Shown in pieces: positions 5,171-10,679 of a stretch of 10,679 nucleotides of DNA. Under the pieces are notes generated by a model. It worked only from the letters and a program-made list of their open reading frames with translations, searched no databases and was not told the DNA's origin. The position numbers were made by a program, and so were the translations under genes. The stretch's first letter is position 1. The number at the start of each line of letters is the position of its first letter. Source of the stretch: Clostridia bacterium (GTDB lineage: Bacteria > Bacillota_A > Clostridia > UBA1212 > UBA1255); the NCBI GenBank assembly GCA_017522515.1, contig JAFWZH010000273.1:1-10679 (forward strand), written 5' to 3'.

Positions 5171-5674
5171 ATCGAGGGGGATGCATTACAACAACTGTAT
5201 ATGAAATATCAAAAAGTAATATATCTTTATTTATACACTATGTGTCACAATGCTTCGTTGGCAGAAGATTTGACACAGGACACGTTTGTGAAAGCGATTC
5301 TTTCTTTGTCGGAAGGGCATGGTAACATTAAGGCATGGCTGTACATGGTTGCCAGAAATCTGTATTTGAACTACCAAAAAAGAGAAAAGCTAAGTGTTTC
5401 GTGGGATGAAATACAGTATAAAGAGGATATTTCGGGTGATAGCCTATTGGCGAGAATGATTTGGTCAGAAAATCACGAGTTGCTATTTAGGGGGATTAAT
5501 CAGCTGTCACCGAACAAGCGAGAGATTTTGCAGTTGCAGTATTTTGGTAGGTTGTCGCAGACCGAGATTGCAACAGTCCTAGGGCTGACACCAGCGAATG
5601 TCCGTGTGTTAGCGCTTAGAGCTAAACGAGAATTGAAAATTTTTTTGGAGGAGAACGGTTATGAGTTTTCGTGA
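5171..5674 (+). CDS. ECF-type RNA polymerase sigma factor (possible ATC start)
   Basis: The protein has sigma region 2 (about residues 5-75, with ASLAEDLTQDTFVKAILS and the -10-binding part KAWLYMVARNLYLNYQKRE) and region 4 (about 105-160, with LSPNKREILQLQYFGRLSQTEIATVLGLT as the helix-turn-helix for the -35). It directs RNA polymerase to stress or envelope genes. Family homology (EGDALQQLYMKYQK) extends ten codons upstream of the first ATG (5201), which has no ribosome site. A perfect GAGGAGG (5156-5162) points to the codon at 5171, but that is ATC. An in-frame TAG at 5141 rules out a longer normal start. So either translation starts at a rare ATC, giving 167 residues, or a start codon was lost and only the short 157-residue form is made. 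It overlaps the anti-sigma gene by 14 bases. Confidence 0.88.
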   Translation: MEGDALQQLYMKYQKVIYLYLYTMCHNASLAEDLTQDTFVKAILSLSEGHGNIKAWLYMVARNLYLNYQKREKLSVSWDEIQYKEDISGDSLLARMIWSENHELLFRGINQLSPNKREILQLQYFGRLSQTEIATVLGLTPANVRVLALRAKRELKIFLEENGYEFS

Positions 5675-6809
5675 GATAATTAAAATGTACAAAGAAGGTA
5701 CGCTTGAGGATAATAAGAAAGAGTTGGTAAGAGTAGAAATTGAGAAGCATGAAGCTATTAGCGATTATCTGTATGAAAAATCGCAAATTCCAAATTTAGA
5801 TGAAATGGATATCATGATGGCAGATGCCAATGATGAGCAGAAAGCGGAAGATTTCTCTAAAATCGTTCGAAAGGCAATTCGACGTGCTTTTGTCAAGATG
5901 GGAATTATTGTTGGCACTATAATTCTTGCTATTATGATGGTAGTTGTATTCCTATTGCCTAATCTGGTTTCTAGTTTTTACTACAACCCCAACGAAGTGG
6001 TCGGTACTTCCGTATCTGCAAATGAAACAAAACGAATGTCGCTGGATTTGGCTGTGTTTTCAGAGCTGTTTCTGCCCGCAAAATATCGGGATAAAGTTAT
6101 TGCAGAGGAATTAGGCTATGGAAAATACGATATTATAATTCCTCAAACAGTGGCATACAATGGCGATTTTTCATCAGTTGCAGGTGTTTTGGAACGTAAC
6201 AAATTAACATTATATAATCCGGATCTATTGAGAGGGTATCCCGACAACGCGTTTGTTTTACCGGAGAATGTTAGCTGGCCTTCTCGTGGTATGGGAGCTT
6301 CAGGGTCTTCTGAGATTGCGTTTGAATGTTTGCAGGACTTAAACGACGATGATGTTTATACCGCATATTTTTCTTTGGATGCCTTAACAGATTATGAGTC
6401 AATCTACAAACAGGTTGGAAATGCGTGGTACGCTGTTTATAATGAACCCGGATATCATGCCGGCTTTTGGAGTTCCGCAAGTGGAATCGTATTTGACTGG
6501 GATCGAGATAAGTATCCCTTACTTAGCACTCTGGATAGCAGGGGAAATGGTGAGGAAATAGAAGCAAATGCTGCAAGTGAAGATGCTATGCGTACTCACT
6601 TTTTAAGTATGTTGCACTATATGCAGGATCACAGGGAAGTGTTGAAGATGTTTGGCAATGAGGACAACAATTTAGACGAGGCAATTAGATATATTGAGGC
6701 AAATGATTTGAAAATCTATGGTTTCATGATAATTGCGAATAAGGATAAAATACTGGAACTGGCTGAAAATAATAACATTGCCTACGTATATACAGAATTG
6801 TTTCAGTAA
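5661..6809 (+). CDS. Membrane anti-sigma factor (sigma-regulator family)
   Basis: This 382-residue protein starts within the sigma gene (14-base overlap) behind GGAGGAG (5647-5653), so the two are coupled. The N-terminal part (1-78) lies in the cytoplasm, with MYKEGTLEDNKKELVRVEIEKHEAISDYLYE, the pattern of the Sigma_reg_N family. It lacks the His-x3-Cys-x2-Cys zinc motif of ZAS anti-sigmas. One transmembrane helix spans about 80-104 (GIIVGTIILAIMMVVVFLLP). The rest, about 275 residues outside the membrane, matches the Sigma_reg_C type and probably senses a cell-envelope signal. The expected role is to hold the upstream sigma factor at the membrane until stress. A strong terminator follows 48 bases after the stop. 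Family call is by domain order and context. Confidence 0.85.
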   Translation: MSFREIIKMYKEGTLEDNKKELVRVEIEKHEAISDYLYEKSQIPNLDEMDIMMADANDEQKAEDFSKIVRKAIRRAFVKMGIIVGTIILAIMMVVVFLLPNLVSSFYYNPNEVVGTSVSANETKRMSLDLAVFSELFLPAKYRDKVIAEELGYGKYDIIIPQTVAYNGDFSSVAGVLERNKLTLYNPDLLRGYPDNAFVLPENVSWPSRGMGASGSSEIAFECLQDLNDDDVYTAYFSLDALTDYESIYKQVGNAWYAVYNEPGYHAGFWSSASGIVFDWDRDKYPLLSTLDSRGNGEEIEANAASEDAMRTHFLSMLHYMQDHREVLKMFGNEDNNLDEAIRYIEANDLKIYGFMIIANKDKILELAENNNIAYVYTELFQ

Positions 6810-6856
6810 GTAGACATTGATATTATATTTGTGATAGAAAATAATAATATCAACAG

Positions 6857-6902
6857 AACCCAACACGCCTCTCAACGATGAGGAGCACGTTGGGTCTTTT
6901 AA
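6857..6902 (+). terminator. Terminator of the sigma/anti-sigma operon
   Basis: ACCCAAC (6858-6864) pairs with GTTGGGT (6889-6895). Inner GC and CTC pair with GAG and GC, and the tail is CTTTT. It cleanly ends the operon. Confidence 0.85.
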
Positions 6903-6959
6903 TTCAACGCATCAAGAGGTTAAATGTAATAACATAAAATATGTTAGACTAATTTGTTG

Positions 6960-6968
6960 TGGTATAAT
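6960..6968 (+). promoter_or_regulatory. Extended -10 promoter before a gene remnant
   Basis: TGGTATAAT at 6960-6968 is an extended -10, followed by CAATTTGA, the same pattern seen after the -10 of tag, the GyrI-like gene and the last GNAT gene. No good -35 is seen. It now drives only broken reading frames (7022-7197), so it is probably a leftover of a lost gene. Confidence 0.5.
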
Positions 6969-7021
6969 CAATTTGAATAAAAATGCCATTTGCGTCAAAA
7001 ATGTTCAATAAAAGTGATTAA

Positions 7022-7147
7022 CCGAAAGCTGTAATTAAAACCGATGCATCCAAAGAGTTTTGTTTGAGACTTTGTATTTCTAAAGGTTATGGAAAGCGTG
7101 AAGTTAAACATCAAATCGATAGTAATATATTACAACAAAAGGAGTAG
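7022..7147 (+). pseudogene. Coding remnant, possibly of a YhcG/DUF1016-type protein
   Basis: A frame without a start codon runs from just after a stop (7019-7021) to TAG 7145. It contains KEFCLRLCISKGYGKREVKHQIDSN across two lines of helix-like sequence. The pattern 'F...lcI...y..ReVk.QIds' resembles the N-terminal helical region of YhcG/DUF1016 PD-(D/E)XK proteins, but the match is short and I hold it loosely. Its stop overlaps an AAAGGAG ribosome site (7138-7144), as in an old operon. Confidence 0.3.
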
Positions 7148-7149
7148 CT

Positions 7150-7197
7150 ATGGAGAACAAAAAAACGGGAGCGAGACATAAATCTCACTCCCAGTAA
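7150..7197 (+). pseudogene. Truncated gene start running into a terminator
   Basis: ATG 7150 has a good AAAGGAG ribosome site (7138-7144) five bases upstream, but the frame has only 15 codons (MENKKTGARHKSHSQ). Its second half is the terminator hairpin of the opposite gene. It looks like the beginning of a gene whose body was lost when the ATPase block arrived. A functional 15-residue peptide is possible but unsupported. Confidence 0.25.
7159..7192 (-). terminator. Terminator of the AAA ATPase gene
   Basis: GGGAG-C-GAGA (7167-7176) pairs with TCTC-A-CTCCC (7183-7192), with a six-base loop. Read on the minus strand the stem ends in a run of seven T (7165-7159). It sits eight bases beyond the ATPase stop codon. 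Confidence 0.88.
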
Positions 7198-7199
7198 TT

Positions 7200-8501
7200 T
7201 TATAAAACAGTAGGATCCAAAAGGAAGTCAATAACACCGATATTCAACACACCATTATCATCGTACCAGCGCTTGCGTATATCGTGACGGACAATAATCT
7301 TAGGGAAGGAGTCACCGGTCAAGGCAAATGGCCTATTTTCGGTTGCAGCCTTTTCATCATCATGCAAAGCATAGGCTGATTGGATATAAACGCGTTTTCC
7401 GCCAGTGTTAACAACGAAATCGATTTCACGTGCTACTTGTACGGTACGACCCTTTTTGTCCTTGTCGTTTCCGTATACAACACCGACATCAACAGCACAG
7501 CCACGGATAATCAGGTCGTTGTAAATGATGTTCTCCATAATGTGCGTCATTTCCTGCTGACGGAAACCGATTCGTGCATTACGGAGTCCCAAATCCTCAC
7601 AGTAATACTTGTTAGGATAATCAAAGTAATTCTTGCCCTTAACATCCCAACGTTTACACTCACTGAAAAGAAATGCATCAGACAGATGGTCCATATATAC
7701 TCTTACTGTATTTTGAGCGACTGCATTTTCACCCGCGAGCTTCTGCTTGGAATTCAAGGTGTTAGTAACGCTGGTTGGATTGGTAAGAGATCCTATGGAT
7801 GAGCAAAGCATGTCTAGAACGGATCCCAGCACATCCTCGCGCTTGATCTTCTTTCTTTCAACAATGTCCTTGAGATAAACCTCGGAAAACAGCGATTGCA
7901 GATAGTTCATTTTGGCTGCGTCGGTTGGACGTGAAAGGATTAGAGGCATACCGCCGTAAAAAGCGTAGTCATCAAATGCCTCGTATTTATCACCACCAAC
8001 GGCAGAATAATATTCCGCAAAACTTAGCGGATGAACCCGAACTTCATCACTGCGACCTCTAAACTCAGTAAGTATATCAGACGACAGCATCCTTGAGTTA
8101 CTACCGGTTACATAGATATCCAAATTTGAAAGAGACCGCAAATCATTAAGAGCATCGTAAAAAGTGATGCTTTTTCCATCCTTGTTATAGGGATTTGGTA
8201 CTTCATCAGACATCTGGATTTCATCGATAAACAGATAAAACTGTTCTTTACTATCGGCCACGATGCTACGTATATACTCTGCAAGCACAAGCGGATTGCG
8301 GTATTTGATATCTTTAGCAAGATCTAATTCAAAAGAAAGGATTTGTTCTGCGGTTACCCCATGCTCGAGCAAATAATGACGAAACAGCGTGCGAAGCAAG
8401 TAGGACTTACCGCATCTGCGAATACCGGTAATGACCTTCACCTGACCGTCCCACATATAAGAGATAAGCTGATTTAAGTATCTGTCACGTTTAATTTCCA
8501 T
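7200..8501 (-). CDS. AAA-family ATPase with DUF4143 C-terminal domain
   Basis: This 433-residue protein is a typical 'ATP-binding protein' of the AAA_14/DUF4143 family, often found in many copies in gut bacteria and archaea. Walker A is GIRRCGKS (26-33) and Walker B is YLFIDEIQ (89-96, Asp93/Glu94). The sensor VTGSNSRML is at 131-139, then EFRGR (147-151). The winged-helix-like middle (200-300) leads to DUF4143, with REIDFVV (358-364), Lys369 and YIQ (372-374). That order recalls a PD-(D/E)XK nuclease core in which the last ExK has become Q-S-A. Its cellular role is not known; DNA-related or defence work has been proposed for the family. ATG 8501 has GGAGGT (8511-8506) four bases away. It is divergent from the large sigma-like gene and has its own terminator. 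Confidence 0.9.
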   Translation of the reverse strand: MEIKRDRYLNQLISYMWDGQVKVITGIRRCGKSYLLRTLFRHYLLEHGVTAEQILSFELDLAKDIKYRNPLVLAEYIRSIVADSKEQFYLFIDEIQMSDEVPNPYNKDGKSITFYDALNDLRSLSNLDIYVTGSNSRMLSSDILTEFRGRSDEVRVHPLSFAEYYSAVGGDKYEAFDDYAFYGGMPLILSRPTDAAKMNYLQSLFSEVYLKDIVERKKIKREDVLGSVLDMLCSSIGSLTNPTSVTNTLNSKQKLAGENAVAQNTVRVYMDHLSDAFLFSECKRWDVKGKNYFDYPNKYYCEDLGLRNARIGFRQQEMTHIMENIIYNDLIIRGCAVDVGVVYGNDKDKKGRTVQVAREIDFVVNTGGKRVYIQSAYALHDDEKAATENRPFALTGDSFPKIIVRHDIRKRWYDDNGVLNIGVIDFLLDPTVL

Positions 8502-8505
8502 AACA

Positions 8506-8549
8506 ACCTCCGTTGAAAACTTGCTTGATTTATTATATAACTTTTCAAT
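8506..8549. repeat. 44-bp dyad repeat, copy 1 (leader of the ATPase gene)
   Basis: It runs from ACCTCCGTTGAAAACTT to ACTTTTCAAT and matches copy 2 (8583-8626) at 38 of 44 positions. Its ends form an inverted repeat (TTGAAAA/TTTTCAA). Read on the minus strand it ends in GGAGGT, the ribosome site of the ATPase gene, so the leader RNA would fold into a hairpin just before that site. Confidence 0.75.
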
Positions 8550-8553
8550 GGAG

Positions 8554-8581
8554 ATTATACGACATATTTCTGAAAAATCAA
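8554..8581 (-). promoter_or_regulatory. Promoter of the AAA ATPase gene
   Basis: On the minus strand TTGATT (8581-8576), a 16-base spacer and TATAAT (8559-8554) make a good promoter. It lies between the two 44-bp repeats, so the transcript begins near or within copy 1 and includes its hairpin. Confidence 0.65.
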
Positions 8582-8582
8582 G

Positions 8583-8626
8583 ACCTCCGTTGAAAACTTC
8601 TTTAATTTATTAATTAAGTTTTCAAT
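8583..8626. repeat. 44-bp dyad repeat, copy 2
   Basis: Here the dyad is perfect over ten bases: TTGAAAACTT (8590-8599) and AAGTTTTCAA (8616-8625). It also carries GGAGGT on the minus strand, but only a few codons follow before a stop. It looks like a duplicate of the ATPase leader, placed between the two divergent promoters. Confidence 0.75.
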
Positions 8627-8660
8627 AACACTGTACAAATAAAGTCGAACAACAAAAATA

Positions 8661-8669
8661 TGATATAAT
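8661..8669 (+). promoter_or_regulatory. Promoter of the large sigma-like gene
   Basis: TGATATAAT at 8661-8669 is an extended -10. The -35 position (AAAGTC, 8641-8646) is poor. The start codon lies 79 bases downstream, leaving a long leader in which I see no clear structure. Confidence 0.6.
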
Positions 8670-8748
8670 ATCCTAAACCCCACCTAACATTTTCCGAAAT
8701 ACACTGACTATATAAGTGAAAGCATTGATCAATCGCTTGGAGGAAAAA

Positions 8749-10377
8749 ATGAAAAAACAAGACTTGCTAAAATATTTTGACGACGACTTGCTTGATAAGC
8801 TGTTTGGATTTTGTTACGCAAGAACAAATGACAGCTACGAGGCGGAGGAACTTTGCTCCGATATCGTTTGTGCGCTGGTAAAAGTTGCTCAAACAGGCGG
8901 AGAAATAGAAAGTGTATATTCTTTTATTTGGAAAGTGGCACGTAACGTGTACGCAGACTTTTCAAATAAGCGCAAAAAATACACAGAGACAATCTATGAG
9001 GGTGATTCTGAAGAAATACTGCTTGGGATAGCAGCAGAAGAATATTATTCGGATGATACCGCAGAACTATTGACTTCTGTATATCGCAGAATTGCATTTT
9101 TAACGAAGGCATATCGTGATGTAATGATAAAGTTTTACTTAGATGGTCTTTCCACCGCGCAGATAGCAAAGGAGCAAGGAACAAGCGAAGGAGCTGTTCG
9201 TCAAAGATTGTTTTCGGCAAGGCAAAAAATCAAAAGTGAGGTAGAAAAAATGACAGATACTTATAATAAACCTGTAGCACTTGAAAAAATCGATTTTGTA
9301 ATTTGGGGAACCGGAAATCCCGATTGGGGAGACCCCAGAAACGTGTGTACGAGAATGTTTTCTAACCATGTTTTATGGCTTTGCCATAAAAAGCCAATGA
9401 GTGCATCTGAAATAGCGGAAGAACTGAATGTTCCTACCGTATATGTTGAAGAAGAACTTGAAATTCTCCGCAAAAGAGAAAACGGCAATTATGGACTTCT
9501 TCGCCGTTTAGATAACGGAAAGTATGCCATAAATTTTATTTTGCTTGACAAGGACGTATTTGAAAGAGCAAATGCAATTTATATTGAGCAGTTGCCGAAG
9601 ATCTGTGAAACCATATCAAACTATATTGAGAAACATAAGCCGGAGTATCTTGCTTTCCCGTATTTGAACAAAAAAGTTGATATGAACCTTATTCTTTGGC
9701 AACAGGTTTCCAGTATTGCCGACACCTTTTCGTACTGTGTTAGATGTGCATTGAAGAAAAATCATTTTGCAGAGGTTGAAGAAACCACTCGCCCGTTTAG
9801 TGTGTTTGGATATGTCGATAATGGCAAGTATTATGGCAACGGCTGGGATGGTGTTGGAGCGCAAAATATATGTGGCTATTCTCAAGTTTTTCTTGATAAT
9901 ATCTATATCACACGCATCAAGAAGCACTTCAGTTGCGGACTTAATGTTTCTAATGACCCGCAGATTCAGCTTGCAATCCGTGCTATTGAAGGTATCGATA
10001 TTGCATCACTATCAGAGACAGAAAAGGAACACGCGGCTAAAGCTATTGAATGTGGATACTTGTACCGCGATGGAGATATGCTTTATACAAAGATTCTTGT
10101 AAGCTCTCTCTCTGATAAAAACAGACTCTTTGACATTAGTAATGCGTTACAAAATGGACACTTCGATGCCGATGCGGAAATTGTTGCAGAGAAAGTTGCG
10201 GCTCTTATTAAAAAATCCGTTCCCGATTATCTTCTTGGAGAATGGAGATTGGCGAATAGCCTTGCTAATCTGCCGATTCTCGATGCAGTTGTTGAACGCC
10301 TTATCGAACAAGGCGTATTGACACCTCCCGAGGACGGCATCGGGGCAGAAGGTTGTTGGATGAGTGTTAAAAAGTGA
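8749..10377 (+). CDS. ECF-type sigma factor fused to a long C-terminal domain
   Basis: The start is ATG 8749, five bases after GGAGG (8739-8743); an upstream GTG (8716) lacks a site. Of 542 residues, about 1-75 are a sigma region 2 (SYEAEELCSDIVCALVKVAQ and SVYSFIWKVARNVYADFSNKR). About 108-165 are region 4, with the helix-turn-helix LSTAQIAKEQGTSEGAVRQRLFSARQK. After a linker, about 205-265 look like a winged helix (MSASEIAEELNVPTVYVEEELEILRK, then a basic wing LRRLDNGKYAINF). The last 280 residues are not recognised. They include GYVDNGKYYGNGWDGVGAQNICGYS and a region ending in LDAVVERLIEQGVLTPP, which may be another winged-helix-like unit. No anti-sigma gene is next to it, so the long C-terminal part may control the sigma part. 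Whether it is a working sigma or a DNA-binding regulator is open. Confidence 0.82.
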   Translation: MKKQDLLKYFDDDLLDKLFGFCYARTNDSYEAEELCSDIVCALVKVAQTGGEIESVYSFIWKVARNVYADFSNKRKKYTETIYEGDSEEILLGIAAEEYYSDDTAELLTSVYRRIAFLTKAYRDVMIKFYLDGLSTAQIAKEQGTSEGAVRQRLFSARQKIKSEVEKMTDTYNKPVALEKIDFVIWGTGNPDWGDPRNVCTRMFSNHVLWLCHKKPMSASEIAEELNVPTVYVEEELEILRKRENGNYGLLRRLDNGKYAINFILLDKDVFERANAIYIEQLPKICETISNYIEKHKPEYLAFPYLNKKVDMNLILWQQVSSIADTFSYCVRCALKKNHFAEVEETTRPFSVFGYVDNGKYYGNGWDGVGAQNICGYSQVFLDNIYITRIKKHFSCGLNVSNDPQIQLAIRAIEGIDIASLSETEKEHAAKAIECGYLYRDGDMLYTKILVSSLSDKNRLFDISNALQNGHFDADAEIVAEKVAALIKKSVPDYLLGEWRLANSLANLPILDAVVERLIEQGVLTPPEDGIGAEGCWMSVKK

Positions 10378-10421
10378 AAAAATGTATTATGATGATTGCT
10401 CCATCTTAATCTTGAATCTCG

Positions 10422-10446
10422 CGAAAACATTTCGACCTTGTTTTCG
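10422..10446. repeat. Small inverted repeat downstream of the sigma-like gene
   Basis: CGAAAAC (10422-10428) pairs with GTTTTCG (10440-10446) around an 11-base loop. It lies upstream of a stronger terminator and may be part of the 3' end structure of the transcript. No protein is evident from 10378 to 10558. Confidence 0.4.
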
Positions 10447-10465
10447 TCCGATGCATCAAAATTTC

Positions 10466-10496
10466 ACTCCTTTGTCAGTAGACAAGGGAGTTTTTT
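10466..10496 (+). terminator. Terminator of the large sigma-like gene
   Basis: ACTCCTTTGTC (10466-10476) pairs with GACAAGGGAGT (10481-10491) with one G-U pair and loop AGTA, followed by six T (10491-10496). Confidence 0.9.
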
Positions 10497-10515
10497 ACAA
10501 AAAATAAGAATTATG

Positions 10516-10524
10516 TGATATAAT
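10516..10524 (+). promoter_or_regulatory. Promoter of the last GNAT gene
   Basis: TGATATAAT (10516-10524) is an extended -10, followed by CATTTTGA, the shared pattern noted at three other promoters. No clear -35 is visible. Confidence 0.6.
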
Positions 10525-10558
10525 CATTTTGATAAACAGGAATTTGTAGGTGCGTGCA

Positions 10559-10679
10559 ATGAACCTAATAGAATTAACTCACAAGAACGATATTTTACAA
10601 ACATATGAGATTTACAAACACTGTATGTTTATGCCTACCGAAGAAAAGTTTAATAAGAAAGTAGAACAATTTCTGAATA
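10559..10679 (+). CDS. GNAT-family acetyltransferase, N-terminal part (runs off the window)
   Basis: ATG 10559 has AGGTG (10548-10552) six bases upstream and its own extended -10 promoter. Forty codons are seen: MNLIELTHKNDILQTYEIY, then CMFMPTEEKFNKKVEQFLN. The pattern 'I.E....D....yeiYk.CMfmPTeEKF' is one I associate with the first strand and helix of small GNAT acetyltransferases in Clostridia. The acetyl-CoA loop lies beyond the window, so the family call rests on the N-terminus alone. It is not the same gene as the fragment at the left edge, which is a C-terminal end. Confidence 0.6.
   Translation, partial: MNLIELTHKNDILQTYEIYKHCMFMPTEEKFNKKVEQFLN

Noticed and set aside
5134..5325. A plus-strand frame starting at ATG 5134 and overlapping the start of the sigma gene.
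   Set aside because: Its start lies just upstream of the GAGGAGG site with no SD of its own, and the sequence is the sigma gene read out of frame. A +1 or -1 frameshift joining it to sigma was considered, but the ribosome site position favours initiation at 5171.
7380..7802. A 140-codon plus-strand frame within the ATPase gene.
   Set aside because: It is antisense to a clear conserved ATPase and has no ribosome site or recognisable protein features.
9616..10321. Several frames on both strands inside the large sigma-like gene.
   Set aside because: They are shadows of a strong coding frame, lack ribosome sites, and show no family features.
7041..10457. The ten bases CCGATGCATC occurring at 7041 and 10448.
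   Set aside because: It contains the self-complementary ATGCAT core, is short, and the flanks do not match. Chance is likely.
1..10679. CRISPR array, insertion sequence, integrase or transposase.
   Set aside because: No regularly spaced repeats and no recombinase motifs are visible on either strand, so mobility is inferred only from the tRNA fragment, repeats and remnants.

Overview
The window looks like an accessory stretch of a low-GC Gram-positive genome, most likely a Clostridia-type gut Firmicute. The evidence is AT-rich DNA, strong GGAGG-type ribosome sites, extended -10 boxes (TGnTATAAT), compact intrinsic terminators, and protein families typical of that group. I judged this by eye and ran no database search.

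Layout. Positions 1-279 hold the 3' end of a GNAT acetyltransferase gene. Positions 280-662 are non-coding and contain an imperfect fold-back element. Then come a DNA-3-methyladenine glycosylase I gene (tag, 663-1217) and a Phd/Doc-type toxin-antitoxin pair (1333-1948) whose toxin frame is broken at a run of seven A. At 1975-2029 lies the anticodon-loop-to-CCA part of a leucine tRNA, followed by a long hairpin. This is the usual mark of site-specific integration at a tRNA gene. Positions 2113-3364 carry a four-helix membrane protein and a GyrI-like ligand-binding protein, followed by a remnant of an alpha/beta hydrolase gene. On the minus strand, 3557-4321 encodes an XRE repressor with a zinc ribbon, divergent from a two-helix membrane protein (4355-4603). 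Positions 4604-5170 contain a small minus-strand gene remnant and a patch richer in G+C.

Positions 5171-6809 form a translationally coupled ECF sigma / membrane anti-sigma operon. The sigma gene appears to lack a normal start codon where its ribosome site points. After a strong terminator there is a region of gene remnants (7022-7197). A minus-strand AAA ATPase of the DUF4143 class (7200-8501) is divergent from a 542-residue protein (8749-10377) that begins as an ECF sigma factor and continues into a winged-helix-like and unidentified C-terminal part. The shared intergenic region holds two 44-bp copies of a dyad repeat. The window ends in the start of another GNAT acetyltransferase gene (10559 onward).

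Most genes sit singly behind their own promoters and serve defence, repair or sensing. Several remnants and small repeats suggest repeated gain and loss of cassettes. The two sigma systems are separate: one is held by a membrane anti-sigma, while the other seems to carry its own sensory or regulatory part. No integrase, transposase or CRISPR array is present.
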